Origin: MGBC114079 sp964531385
Lineage (GTDB): Bacteria; Bacillota; Clostridia; Lachnospirales; CAG-274
NCBI GenBank assembly: GCA_964531385.1
Contig: CAZHGC010000013.1
Coordinates: 1-64,000, forward strand
DNA: 64,000 nt
Direction: 5' to 3'
Below are positions 36,509-44,908 of the stretch, one piece after another. Below the pieces are notes generated by a model, which ran no database searches, had not been told where the DNA came from, and was given only the letters and a program-made list of their open reading frames with translations. The stretch's first letter is position 1; every line of letters begins with the position of its first letter. The translations under genes were made by a program, and so were the position numbers.

Positions 36509-37333
36509 TCAATCTGCAATTCCGTCATTTTCAAAAAGTTCGCCAACACCAACAAATTTAATTCCTGTGTTTTCAAGTTCTTTGTATGTTTGAAGAATTG
36601 CCTGATATGTTGCAACTCCTCCCTCTGCCCCAACGTGACCGATTGCAACAGCAAACCCCTTTTCTTTTGCAATTTTTGCGGCTTTTTTCAAATTTAAAAT
36701 TATCTTTGAAACGTCTTTCGTACTATCCAAAAAAACATCTCTTTTAAGATACTTCAAGTTTAATTTTTCAGAAATTTTTCCAATAACCGATTTAGGTCCG
36801 GTAACGCTGTCAACCACAATTAAATTTCGATTTTTTGCTTCGTTTAAAATCACACTCATAATTTCTTCGTTTTCGGTAACTTTCGAACCCATATGATTGT
36901 TAAAACCTATACAGCCGTTTATCTGAGAAAGACTCTTTTTAAACGTTTCCAAAGCTGTGCTTTTTGAATCTGTGTTCATTATTGACATTTTCCCAAGCCA
37001 ACTTTTTTTGCCCTTGTGGGGTTCCATAGGCATATGCAAAATTATATCTTTGTTTGTGGCAAAAAGCTTTTGACATTCTTCCTCTGTGTTTGGCATTTGA
37101 GGCATAACAGCCCCCGTAAATTTTATCGGAAGTGAAATCATTTCATCTGTTCCCTCCGAATTGTTGCCAAAATCATCAATTATTATTGCAAGAAGTGAAA
37201 AATCATTTTCATTCATAACCGGAACAGAACTTTGTTTTGATGATGAAATCATTCCGAAAAAAACAAAAAAACAACCAACAAAAAACAAAAGATATGTAAA
37301 AATTTTTTTCTTATTCCCAATTACTACAATCAT
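36509..37333 (-). CDS. Divergent polysaccharide deacetylase family protein (YibQ-like)
   Basis: A 274-residue protein with an N-terminal membrane segment (residues 10-30) and an extracytoplasmic domain of the divergent polysaccharide deacetylase family: LAIIIDDFGNNSEG near the start, then FTGAVMPQMPNT, IILHMPMEP, and GFNNHMGSKVTENEEIM. The family shares the NodB-like fold; activity on a sugar polymer is presumed but unproven. AAAGGGG precedes the ATG. It is a single-gene unit, divergent from the operon beginning at 37563. Confidence 0.85.
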   Translation of the reverse strand: MIVVIGNKKKIFTYLLFFVGCFFVFFGMISSSKQSSVPVMNENDFSLLAIIIDDFGNNSEGTDEMISLPIKFTGAVMPQMPNTEEECQKLFATNKDIILHMPMEPHKGKKSWLGKMSIMNTDSKSTALETFKKSLSQINGCIGFNNHMGSKVTENEEIMSVILNEAKNRNLIVVDSVTGPKSVIGKISEKLNLKYLKRDVFLDSTKDVSKIILNLKKAAKIAKEKGFAVAIGHVGAEGGVATYQAILQTYKELENTGIKFVGVGELFENDGIAD

Positions 37334-37495
37334 AATACAACCCCTTTTTTTGTCCCTTTCGGGCTAATTTGTTAATAACATATTATTAAATTTTCCAATG
37401 CTTTATGATAATTTTGAGAAATATTGCATATTTGAAAAATTGCATTTTTTCCCAATTCTTAACCTTTACAGCAACGCTTAGCAAAAAATATATTG

Positions 37496-37524
37496 TTGCA
37501 TTTTTTCGGCTATATAAGTATAAT
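37496..37524 (+). promoter_or_regulatory. Promoter of the eight-gene operon 37563-43147
   Basis: A -35 TTGCAT (37496-37501) and a perfect -10 TATAAT (37519-37524) are 17 bp apart. The following genes are spaced 1-65 bp apart up to the terminator at 43186. Confidence 0.75.
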
Positions 37525-37562
37525 AATTTATGTAAAAGATTTTGATTTTAAGAGGTATTTTT

Positions 37563-37814
37563 ATGGAATACAAAGTAAAAAAAGATATTTTGGAAAATAT
37601 CGATAAAATTCACACAACCGAGCTTGGCATTTTAAGAATTTCAAAAAATCTTTCATTGGAAAACGAAGACCCTGTAAATTTTTGTAAAGAAATAATTAAA
37701 AATTCATCTTCAAACGCAACAAGGCTCGGAAAAAATTATTACATAAATTTCAACGACATTAAAATAACGGTTAATGCAAAAAGTTTTACAATTATAACCG
37801 CACACAAAAAATAG
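37563..37814 (+). CDS. DUF3781-like protein
   Basis: An 83-residue protein resembling DUF3781, with the conserved pattern LENIDKIHTTELGILRISKN, a central FCKEIIK segment, GKNYYINFNDIKITVNA and the ending SFTIITAHKK. The function is unknown. It has no membrane segment or signal peptide. I chose ATG 37563, behind AAGAGGT. It is the first gene of a long operon; its partners do not reveal its role. Confidence 0.75.
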   Translation: MEYKVKKDILENIDKIHTTELGILRISKNLSLENEDPVNFCKEIIKNSSSNATRLGKNYYINFNDIKITVNAKSFTIITAHKK

Positions 37815-37840
37815 TTTTTTAGATTGGAGAAAGAGAAAGT

Positions 37841-38587
37841 ATGACAAAAAATCACAAAAACGTTATTTATTATATAATTTCTGCATTTTTCATTTTGTAC
37901 GGAATTGGGCTTTTTGTTTTCAGCGGATTTCATTTCGGAAACCTTATGGTTTTTACAATTGGCTTATGTTTCGCATTTTTCAGAGTTTCAAACGTTAAAT
38001 TTCCTGAAAATAAATTCATTAAAATCATCAAATGTTTAATTGTTGCAGGTTTTATAATTACGGCAGGGCTCATAATTTTTACCTTTTTTTCTTTTGGAGT
38101 TCCTTCCTCAAACAAAAATGAAGATGCTGTAATTGTTTTGGGTTGCGGTCTTTTGGGCGATGAAGTTTCCCCAACTTTGGAAAAACGCCTTGATGCGTGC
38201 CTTGAATATTACACCGAAAATAAAAACGCCGTTATAATTGTCAGCGGAGGGCAAGGTCCAACCGAAGACGTCACGGAAGCATACGCAATGGAAAAATATC
38301 TTCTTGACAAAGGCATTCCGAAAGAAAAAATAATTCAAGAACCAAATTCAAGCTCAACATACGAGAATTTTGTCAATTCTAAAGAAATTCTCGATGAAAT
38401 ATTTGAAGAAAATTATACAACAGCTTTTATAACAAACCGATTTCATTGTTATCGCTCATACAACCTTGCAAAAAACGCCGGAATTAACGTTTCGGCTTTC
38501 AGGGCAGATGACGAAATTACAAGTGCTGTTCCGTCATATCTGCGGGAAGCTATGGCAGTTATAAAGCTTTGGGTTTTAGGAATTTGA
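37841..38587 (+). CDS. YdcF/DUF218-type membrane protein
   Basis: A 248-residue protein with about three N-terminal membrane segments (residues 9-85) followed by a DUF218 domain: DAVIVLGCGLLGDEVSPTLE, IIVSGGQGPTEDVTEAYAME, and later FITNRFHCYRSYNLAKNAGI. DUF218 proteins (YdcF, SanA, ElyC) are linked to envelope integrity and possibly nucleotide or sugar ligands; the biochemical role is unknown. It lies 26 bp after the DUF3781 gene and 10 bp before the methyltransferase. Confidence 0.85.
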   Translation: MTKNHKNVIYYIISAFFILYGIGLFVFSGFHFGNLMVFTIGLCFAFFRVSNVKFPENKFIKIIKCLIVAGFIITAGLIIFTFFSFGVPSSNKNEDAVIVLGCGLLGDEVSPTLEKRLDACLEYYTENKNAVIIVSGGQGPTEDVTEAYAMEKYLLDKGIPKEKIIQEPNSSSTYENFVNSKEILDEIFEENYTTAFITNRFHCYRSYNLAKNAGINVSAFRADDEITSAVPSYLREAMAVIKLWVLGI

Positions 38588-38597
38588 GGTGTTTCTA

Positions 38598-39365
38598 ATG
38601 TTGGCATATGAAAATTTTGCGGAAGTTTATGACGAATTTATGGCAGACATACCCTATGACGAATGGGTTTCATATATACAAGAAATTTGGCGGAAATATT
38701 CGTTAAATCCAAAGCTTGTTGCAGAGCTTGGTTGTGGAACAGGAAATATAACCGAACGTCTTGCAAATTTGGGTTATGATATGATTGGAATAGATTATTC
38801 CGAAAATATGCTTTCAAAGGCAAGGCAAAAAGCAAAAGACAACGAAAAAAATATCCTTTACCTTGAACAGGATATGCGTGAATTTGAGCTTTTCGGAACG
38901 GTTGATTCAATCCTTTGCCTTTGTGACAGTTTAAATTACATTCTTGAAGAAAAAGAACTTCTAACCGTTTTTAAGCTTGCAAACAACTATCTTGAGCCAA
39001 AAGGGCTTTTCATATTTGACCTTAACACAATTTACAAATTTAAAAACGTTCTTGGTTGCAACAGCTTTTCTCAAAGCAGTGAAAACGCCGCATACACTTG
39101 GGAAAATTATTTCGACGAAGAAGATAACATAAACGAATATTATACAAATTTCTTCATAAAAGACGAAGAAACAGGGCTTTACAAAAGATTTGAAGAAGAA
39201 CATTACGAAAAAGGTTATTCCGTTGAAACAATTAAAAATTTAATTGAAAAATCAGGTATGGAATTTATCGCTGTTTTTGATGAAATGACTTTTTTGCCAC
39301 CAAACGAAAACAGCGAAAGAATATATTTCGTTGCAAGAGAAAATGGAAAAACAAAAGCAGTTTAA
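38598..39365 (+). CDS. Class I SAM-dependent methyltransferase
   Basis: A 255-residue protein with the Rossmann SAM-binding motif I LVAELGCGTGNITERLANLG near residues 35-55, motif II around GIDYSENML, and IDSILCLCDSLNY (a DAxxxxxD-like post-motif region). The substrate is not evident. This subfamily (with YDEFMADIPYDEWVSYI at the start) is a common conserved Bacillota methyltransferase. I chose ATG 38598, six bases after GAGGTG, rather than an in-frame GTG that overlaps that site. It is third in the operon. Confidence 0.87.
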   Translation: MLAYENFAEVYDEFMADIPYDEWVSYIQEIWRKYSLNPKLVAELGCGTGNITERLANLGYDMIGIDYSENMLSKARQKAKDNEKNILYLEQDMREFELFGTVDSILCLCDSLNYILEEKELLTVFKLANNYLEPKGLFIFDLNTIYKFKNVLGCNSFSQSSENAAYTWENYFDEEDNINEYYTNFFIKDEETGLYKRFEEEHYEKGYSVETIKNLIEKSGMEFIAVFDEMTFLPPNENSERIYFVARENGKTKAV

Positions 39366-39386
39366 AAATTTTAAGGAGGAACAACA

Positions 39387-40259
39387 ATGGATTATATAGT
39401 TAGGGCAACAGCCGGAAATGGAAGTGTTCGTGCTTTTGCAACAAAAACAAAGCAAACCGTAAACACCGCTTTTTTAACGCACAAAACTTCTCCCGTTATA
39501 ACGGCGGCTCTTGGAAGAACTTTAACGGCGGGTGCTTTAATGGGTTGTATGCTTAAAGACGACAAAGATATTTTGACAATAAACATTAAGGGAGACGGCC
39601 CAGCCGGCGGAATTGTTGTTACAGCAAACAACAAAATTGAAGTTAAAGGCTATTGTTTCAACAATATTGTTGACATTCCTTTAAAGCCAAACGGAAAGCT
39701 TGATGTTTCGGGAGCAATTGGCAAAGGAAGCCTAACAGTTATAAAAGATTTGGGGCTTAAAGAACCGTACGTTGGTCAAATTCCGCTTGTTTCGGGCGAA
39801 ATTGCCGAAGATTTGACATATTATTTTGCAACATCTGAGCAAGTTCCTTCGGCGGTTGCGTTGGGCGTTCTTGTTGACAGAGATTATTCCGTTAAACAAG
39901 CCGGCGGTTTTGTAATTCAAGTTATGCCAAATGCAGACGAAGAAACAATTTCAGCCATTGAACAAAAAATGGCAAAAATAAAATCCGTCACATCGATGTT
40001 TGAAGACGGAATGACACCGGAAGATATTTTAAACCACATTCTTGGCGAATTTGACTTAAATATTTTGGACAAAACAGAAGTTAAATTTCATTGCAACTGC
40101 TCAAAGGAAAGAGTTGAAAAAGCTCTTTTAAGCATTGGAAAGGAGGAACTTGACGACATTATAAAAACCGACAAAAAAGCAACGCTTCATTGCCATTTTT
40201 GCAACAAAGATTATGAATTTAACGAAGAATATTTAAAAGGTCTCAGAGCAAGTTTATAG
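39387..40259 (+). CDS. hslO: Redox-regulated chaperone Hsp33
   Basis: A 290-residue Hsp33 that becomes an active holdase under oxidative stress. The N-terminal domain includes RAFATKTKQTVNTAFLTHKT and PVITAALGRTLTAGALM. The C-terminal zinc switch is CNC near residue 238 with CHFC about 30 residues later. All four cysteines are present, so redox control is expected. AAGGAGGAAC precedes the ATG. Confidence 0.96.
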   Translation: MDYIVRATAGNGSVRAFATKTKQTVNTAFLTHKTSPVITAALGRTLTAGALMGCMLKDDKDILTINIKGDGPAGGIVVTANNKIEVKGYCFNNIVDIPLKPNGKLDVSGAIGKGSLTVIKDLGLKEPYVGQIPLVSGEIAEDLTYYFATSEQVPSAVALGVLVDRDYSVKQAGGFVIQVMPNADEETISAIEQKMAKIKSVTSMFEDGMTPEDILNHILGEFDLNILDKTEVKFHCNCSKERVEKALLSIGKEELDDIIKTDKKATLHCHFCNKDYEFNEEYLKGLRASL

Positions 40260-40271
40260 GAGGGATTTTCT

Positions 40272-40799
40272 ATGGCTAATGCAATTAATAAAAAGAACAA
40301 AAAGAAAGACAATTCAAACATCATAGTTATATCAATAATTTTTATAATCCTTGCAATCGGCATTTTTTTCACTTTCAAAGCTGTAAATTCTTCAAAAACA
40401 GGAATTGTTGAAAAACCCGAAGTTTCTATTTCAATCGGCTCAAGCAATTCGGAAAACGCCCAACAATTTACAGCAAAAATGAGCTTTGAGGGAAATGTTT
40501 CAGAAATTGAAAAAATAAGCGATGCGGAATATAGAAAAATTGTTGCGGAAGCACTGAATGCGGTTGGTTATGAAAAGCTTACAAGCGACGAAAGTGTTGC
40601 CTATGTTAAAGAGGCAATGAAAGAAAAACTTTCCGAAAAGCTTAAAACAGACGGAGCGGACGATTTTGAAATAAAAGACGTTTATGTTGAAAAACTGCTT
40701 GGAAACAAATATACCGTAAATTCACCGCAAAAACCCCAAAAAAATCCAAACAATCCAAATTCTATGAGTGTTACGGATATGTTTAAAAACAAAAAATAG
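40272..40799 (+). CDS. Single-pass membrane protein, weakly FliL-like
   Basis: A 175-residue protein with a Lys-rich cytoplasmic start (NKKNKKKDN), one membrane helix (about 19-38) and an outer domain. The stretch YRKIVAEALNAVGYEKLTSD followed by KEAMKEKLSEKLKTDG and FEIKDVYVEKLLG resembles the end of FliL-type domains in layout, but no flagellar genes lie near. The C-terminus is Pro/Asn-rich. The function is unknown and FliL kinship is only a resemblance. TAGGAGGGA precedes the ATG. It sits between hslO and birA. Confidence 0.6.
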   Translation: MANAINKKNKKKDNSNIIVISIIFIILAIGIFFTFKAVNSSKTGIVEKPEVSISIGSSNSENAQQFTAKMSFEGNVSEIEKISDAEYRKIVAEALNAVGYEKLTSDESVAYVKEAMKEKLSEKLKTDGADDFEIKDVYVEKLLGNKYTVNSPQKPQKNPNNPNSMSVTDMFKNKK

Positions 40800-40808
40800 G
40801 TGAATTTG

Positions 40809-41786
40809 ATGAAATTTAAAATTTTAAAAATTTTGAAAGAAAAAAAAGATTTTGTTTCGGAAGAAGAAATTTGCAAAGTTTTAAATATTTCCAAAATCGA
40901 TGTTTTTGAAAACATTTCAAAACTTGAAGAGCTTGGTTATGACATACAGTTTGTTTCAAACAAAGGATATTTTATTAACGACAAAAAAGATATTTTAAAC
41001 GAATTTGAAATTTCAAGCTCATTAACAACAAATTCTTTCGGCAAAAATTTTGTTTTTCTAAAAGAAATAGATTCAACAAACGAAGAGGCAAAACGTCAAG
41101 GCGAAAAGGGTGCTGAAAACAGCTTTTTGGTTGTTTCAGAAACACAAACAAAAGGCAAGGGCAGGCAAGGAAACTGTTGGCTAAATTCCGATTATAACAA
41201 CTTGGCGTTTTCTCTTCTTTTAAAACCAAACCTCTCCCCCGAAAATTCGATTGCTGTAACTTTAATTTCGGGGCTTGCGGTTTGCAGGGCTTTCAGAAAG
41301 CTTGGAATTCCGGCTTTTTTAAAATGGCCAAATGATTTAATTTTAAACAACAAAAAATGTGTTGGAATTTTAACCGAAATGAGCTGTGAAGTTGAAAAAA
41401 TAAACTACATTGTTGTTGGAATCGGCATAAACATAAATTCCGAGCATTTTGACAAAGAAATTTCAAAAAAAGCAACTTCAATTTATATTGAAACAGGCAA
41501 AAAATTTAAACGAGCAGAAATTTTAAATTGTGTTTTAACCGAATTTGAAAAAGTTTATTCAAAATTTTTAGATTTTGGAGATTTTTCAAAATTTTGCAAT
41601 GAATATAAAAATTTGTGTCTTAACATCGGAAAAAAAGTTAAAACTGTTTCAAAAAAAAATTCGGTTTTTGGAAAAGTTGTTGGAATATCCGACAAAGGCG
41701 AGCTTATTGTTGAAAACGACAGCGGAAAGGTTTCCGTTGTTTCGGGCGAAGTTTCTGTTCGGCTTCAAAACGGAGACTATATATAG
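40809..41786 (+). CDS. birA: Biotin--protein ligase / biotin operon repressor
   Basis: A 325-residue two-domain BirA. An N-terminal winged helix (EEEICKVLNISKIDVFENIS, then YDIQFVSNKGYF) is fused to a ligase domain with VSETQTKGKGRQGNCW (the biotinyl-AMP loop) and LKWPNDLILNNKKCVGILTE. It attaches biotin to carboxylases and represses biotin genes. I chose ATG 40809, five bases after AGGTGA. No biotin-pathway gene lies in the window. Confidence 0.95.
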   Translation: MKFKILKILKEKKDFVSEEEICKVLNISKIDVFENISKLEELGYDIQFVSNKGYFINDKKDILNEFEISSSLTTNSFGKNFVFLKEIDSTNEEAKRQGEKGAENSFLVVSETQTKGKGRQGNCWLNSDYNNLAFSLLLKPNLSPENSIAVTLISGLAVCRAFRKLGIPAFLKWPNDLILNNKKCVGILTEMSCEVEKINYIVVGIGININSEHFDKEISKKATSIYIETGKKFKRAEILNCVLTEFEKVYSKFLDFGDFSKFCNEYKNLCLNIGKKVKTVSKKNSVFGKVVGISDKGELIVENDSGKVSVVSGEVSVRLQNGDYI

Positions 41787-41787
41787 A

Positions 41788-42117
41788 ATGGGTGGTAATT
41801 TGAAAAAAACAGTTTTAAGTGCGGCATCTTGCTATAACAAAAAGTATTACATTGAACCTAATATGGAAAAAAAGCTTCCAACTCAAATTAAAGAAGAAAT
41901 TAAAGCTCTTGTTGCATCAATGGCAGAAAAATTACATTGCATTTTCACTCTTGGTTTTCATGAAGACGGCAGTGTATACATTGAAACAATGAGCAATGAA
42001 TCTGATTTCGATTTTGACGAAATCGGTGCAGGGCTTGAAACAGAACGAATAAAAAGAGAAAAAGCAGACTTGTTCAATTCTTTAAGTTTGTGGTATAACA
42101 TATATTTGGGAAAATAA
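41788..42117 (+). CDS. Small DUF6145-like protein
   Basis: A protein of about 109 residues with VLSAASCYNKKYYIEPNMEK near the start, CIFTLGFHEDGSVYIETMSN in the middle and SDFDFDEIGAGLETERIKRE near the end, a pattern I associate with DUF6145, found in Clostridia. The function is unknown and it looks cytoplasmic. Two starts are possible: ATG 41788 (weak, distant GGAG) or TTG 41800 preceded by GGTGG, which better matches the family N-terminus. It begins 1 bp after birA. Confidence 0.65.
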   Translation: MGGNLKKTVLSAASCYNKKYYIEPNMEKKLPTQIKEEIKALVASMAEKLHCIFTLGFHEDGSVYIETMSNESDFDFDEIGAGLETERIKREKADLFNSLSLWYNIYLGK

Positions 42118-42134
42118 CTATGAAAGGAAGATAA

Positions 42135-42166
42135 GAAGTTGTTAATCAAATTTTTTTGACAACTTC
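42135..42166 (+). promoter_or_regulatory. Hairpin in the dusB leader; no ribosome site at dusB
   Basis: GAAGTTGT (42135-42142) pairs with ACAACTTC (42159-42166) around a 16-base loop. Between it and dusB (42182) there is only an A/T string without a Shine-Dalgarno. The nearest purine-rich site, GGAAG, is upstream of the hairpin, which could bring it closer to the start. Confidence 0.5.
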
Positions 42167-42181
42167 AATAAAAAATAAAAA

Positions 42182-43147
42182 ATGAAAATTGGAAATGTTT
42201 CGCTTGAAAACAACGTTTTTCTTGCACCTATGGCAGGTGTAACAGACCTTGTTTTCAGAATTATTTGCAAAGAATACGGCTGTGGCTTGGTATATTCCGA
42301 AATGGTCAGTGCAAAAGGGATTTTGCACAACAACAAAAACACACAAAGTATGCTTGAAGTTTCTGAAAAAGAACGCCCCGCTGTTATACAACTTTTTGGG
42401 TCAGACCCTCAAATACTTGGACAAATGGCAAAAGAAGCCGAAAAATTTGCTGATATTATCGATATAAATATGGGGTGTCCAGCTCCAAAAATCGTTAAAA
42501 ACGGCGAGGGCTCGGCTTTAATGAAAAATCCAAAATTAATTGGAGAAATTGTTAAAAGCGTTTCTTCCGCTGTTTCAAAACCCGTTACAATAAAATTTAG
42601 AAAAGGGTTTGACAACAGCTGTATAAATGCACCGGAAATTGCCGAAATTGCCGAAGAAAACGGAGCGTCTGCCGTTGCTGTTCATGGACGAACAAGAGAA
42701 GAATATTACAGCGGAACCGCAGACTGGGATATAATCAAAGAAGTTAAAAAAAGAGTTTCAATTCCTGTAATTGGAAACGGCGATGTTACCTCTCCCGAAA
42801 AAGCAAAAGAACTTTTTGACAAAACAGGCTGTGATGCAATTATGATTGGACGTGCGGCAGAGGGCAACCCTTGGATTTTTAAACGAACAAGCCATTATAT
42901 TAAAACAGGCGAACTTTTGCCCGAACCAACTGTTGAAGAAAAACTTTTGCTTGCCTTAAAGCATTTGGATATGCTTGTTGAATATAAAGGCGAATACATC
43001 GGCGTTAGAGAAATGAGACGACATTTGGGAAAATATATAAAAGGAATTCCCCATTGTGCCGAAGCAAGATTTCACATAAACAAAGCCGAAACAAAAGACG
43101 AAATGAAAACATTTGTTGAAAAACTTTTGGGATATAGCCAATTTTAA
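42182..43147 (+). CDS. dusB: tRNA-dihydrouridine synthase (DusB type)
   Basis: A 321-residue FMN enzyme that reduces uridines in tRNA. The flavin-binding start MKIGNVSLENNVFLAPMAGV is characteristic. Catalytic cysteine is in MGCPAPKIVKNGEGSALMKN, and the barrel continues with AVAVHGRTREEYYSGTADWD and GNGDVTSPEKA. The N-terminus matches the family exactly at 42182, yet no ribosome site precedes it. It is the last gene of the operon that begins at 37563. Confidence 0.95.
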   Translation: MKIGNVSLENNVFLAPMAGVTDLVFRIICKEYGCGLVYSEMVSAKGILHNNKNTQSMLEVSEKERPAVIQLFGSDPQILGQMAKEAEKFADIIDINMGCPAPKIVKNGEGSALMKNPKLIGEIVKSVSSAVSKPVTIKFRKGFDNSCINAPEIAEIAEENGASAVAVHGRTREEYYSGTADWDIIKEVKKRVSIPVIGNGDVTSPEKAKELFDKTGCDAIMIGRAAEGNPWIFKRTSHYIKTGELLPEPTVEEKLLLALKHLDMLVEYKGEYIGVREMRRHLGKYIKGIPHCAEARFHINKAETKDEMKTFVEKLLGYSQF

Positions 43148-43185
43148 AATTTTTACGGCTGTTTTGCAAAATTTAACACATATAT

Positions 43186-43220
43186 AAAAACCCCCTTAAA
43201 TTCTGTTTAAGAGGGTTTTT
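43186..43220. terminator. Terminator between dusB and the pectate lyase gene
   Basis: A 15-bp stem with one mismatch (43186-43200 with 43206-43220), a 5-base loop and A/T runs at both ends. It serves two converging transcripts. Confidence 0.85.
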
Positions 43221-43236
43221 GCTTTTGTTATATTAT

Positions 43237-44724
43237 TTAAAAAACTTTATCAAAAATATCTGTAACAGTTAATTTATTTGCCTGTGAGTTTGAAACAAAC
43301 TCTTTTGATGCAGAGCGGATTAACTGTTCTTTTTCTTCGGCATTTGAGCTATCAACGCTTATTTCAACACCGTTTGCCGATTTTGCCGGAAGGTCGTTTT
43401 CATCTTTGCTGTTCCAACTAATTATGTTATCCCATTTGTAAGCTGTATATTCTTGAAGATGATAATTTCTCAAATTATTGAACGCAATACAATTTTCGGC
43501 AAATATTTTTGCACCCGAATTGTTTTTGTCAAAACCATATCTTTCGTGGTCAAAAGTTATGCAGTTTTTCATAAATCTCAATGAATTTGTTTTTGAAAAC
43601 TTGCTTCCAAGTTTGAAGCCGTTTGGATTTCCGCCCCAATTTTCAGTTGCAATTTGTGTTGCGTTAAATTCGCCTTTTGAAGTTGGAATTGCTCCAAAAA
43701 GTTCGTCAAGCTTTGCAAAATAGGCTTCTTTTGTTTTTTCACAAAGAGTTCCCTCGTTATATTCAGAAACAAATTTGTTGTATGTTTCTTCGTTTGACAA
43801 AGCTTTAAGTCTTCTTATGTATGGGAGGTTTTCATCAAGAGAAAGCCCGTTGTTGTAATCTGTAAATCCAAGACAGTTTGCAGGAAGCCCGTTGTTCCAG
43901 CAAATACAGTTTAAATAATCGTTTCGATATGTCCAATATCCGCCAACCTTTTGAAATTCTTCGCTTTGCTCCGAAACATCTTTATCAAAGCTGTCCCAAG
44001 CATCGTCGCTGTTTTCCCAAGCAACACAACCGTCAAAAACATTTTTTGAATTTAAAATTGTTCCAAGATTGGTTGTTTCGGCAGGGCCTGCACCAAGCTT
44101 AATTGCAAAGCCGTCAGCATTTCCGCCCAATGTGAAAACATCACAATTTCTATAGCTGTAAACGTTTGTTATTACATTTCCGTTTGAACCACCGGCAATT
44201 TGAAGCCCGCTGTCATTGTTATATCTCGTTATACAGTTTGTAACTTTATTTTTTGTTGCGGAGGTTCCTTTTATGAGAATTCCGTTATCGTGACCTTTTT
44301 CAACAACCAAATTTTTAATTTCGTTGTTTGAACTGCTTATTCTTATTGCAACATCGGAATCAGACGATTTGCTTTTTGTAATGTCGTTTTTGCCTTTCAT
44401 ATTTTCAAAATTTAAAACCGGAAGAGCTCCGTCTGATGAGGGAACGCCGATTATAGCTTGATTTGAAAGAGAAAGAACAATTCCGTCCTCCATATCTATC
44501 GAGTTTGTTACATAAATTTTTTGCTTTCCGTCTTTAATTGCTGAATCAAGCTCGGAATATGTTGAAACTTGAACGCCATTTGAAACATCAACGTTTTGAA
44601 AATTTTCAATTGCTGATTTTGATTTTGACTCATCAAAATTTGATGTTGCTGTTGCTGTTATCGACATTGATGTTAAAGACAAAACAGCAACTATTAAAAA
44701 TGCGGATACTTTTTTATATTTCAT
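43237..44724 (-). CDS. Secreted PL9-like pectate lyase (right-handed beta-helix)
   Basis: A 495-residue secreted protein: signal peptide about 1-27, then a parallel beta-helix with repeated coils such as NEIKNLVVEKGHDNGILIKG and NKVTNCITRYNNDSGLQIAG. The segment NADGFAIKLGAG followed by NVFDGCVAWENSDDAWDSFD closely follows family 9 pectate lyases, which cleave homogalacturonan, and NPNGFKLGS is another family block. Calcium-site aspartates appear in SDDAWD. It is a single gene with its own TTGACA promoter. The polygalacturonate substrate is inferred from family. Confidence 0.82.
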   Translation of the reverse strand: MKYKKVSAFLIVAVLSLTSMSITATATSNFDESKSKSAIENFQNVDVSNGVQVSTYSELDSAIKDGKQKIYVTNSIDMEDGIVLSLSNQAIIGVPSSDGALPVLNFENMKGKNDITKSKSSDSDVAIRISSSNNEIKNLVVEKGHDNGILIKGTSATKNKVTNCITRYNNDSGLQIAGGSNGNVITNVYSYRNCDVFTLGGNADGFAIKLGAGPAETTNLGTILNSKNVFDGCVAWENSDDAWDSFDKDVSEQSEEFQKVGGYWTYRNDYLNCICWNNGLPANCLGFTDYNNGLSLDENLPYIRRLKALSNEETYNKFVSEYNEGTLCEKTKEAYFAKLDELFGAIPTSKGEFNATQIATENWGGNPNGFKLGSKFSKTNSLRFMKNCITFDHERYGFDKNNSGAKIFAENCIAFNNLRNYHLQEYTAYKWDNIISWNSKDENDLPAKSANGVEISVDSSNAEEKEQLIRSASKEFVSNSQANKLTVTDIFDKVF

Positions 44725-44757
44725 ATAATTTGCCTCCTTTTAATTTCTTATACTTTG

Positions 44758-44786
44758 ATTTTAATAGGCTTTTGGCAAAATGTCAA
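44758..44786 (-). promoter_or_regulatory. Promoter of the pectate lyase gene
   Basis: On the minus strand, TTGACA (44781-44786) and TAAAAT (44758-44763) are 17 bp apart. Confidence 0.75.
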
Positions 44787-44846
44787 TTAAAATTGATTAT
44801 TTATTACATTTGTTTTATGAAATTTTAAAATTTGTTTTGTTAAAAA

Positions 44847-44896
44847 AACAGCCGTTTAAGACTTTTTGCAAAAATGCGTTGTCAAAAACAGCTGTT
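44847..44896 (-). terminator. Possible serS terminator
   Basis: AACAGC and GCTGTT arms (44891-44896 and 44847-44852) enclose a long loop with an inner GCAAAAATGC palindrome. A run of seven T follows on the minus strand. The stem is short. Confidence 0.4.
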
Positions 44897-44908
44897 ATTT
44901 TATTCAAA

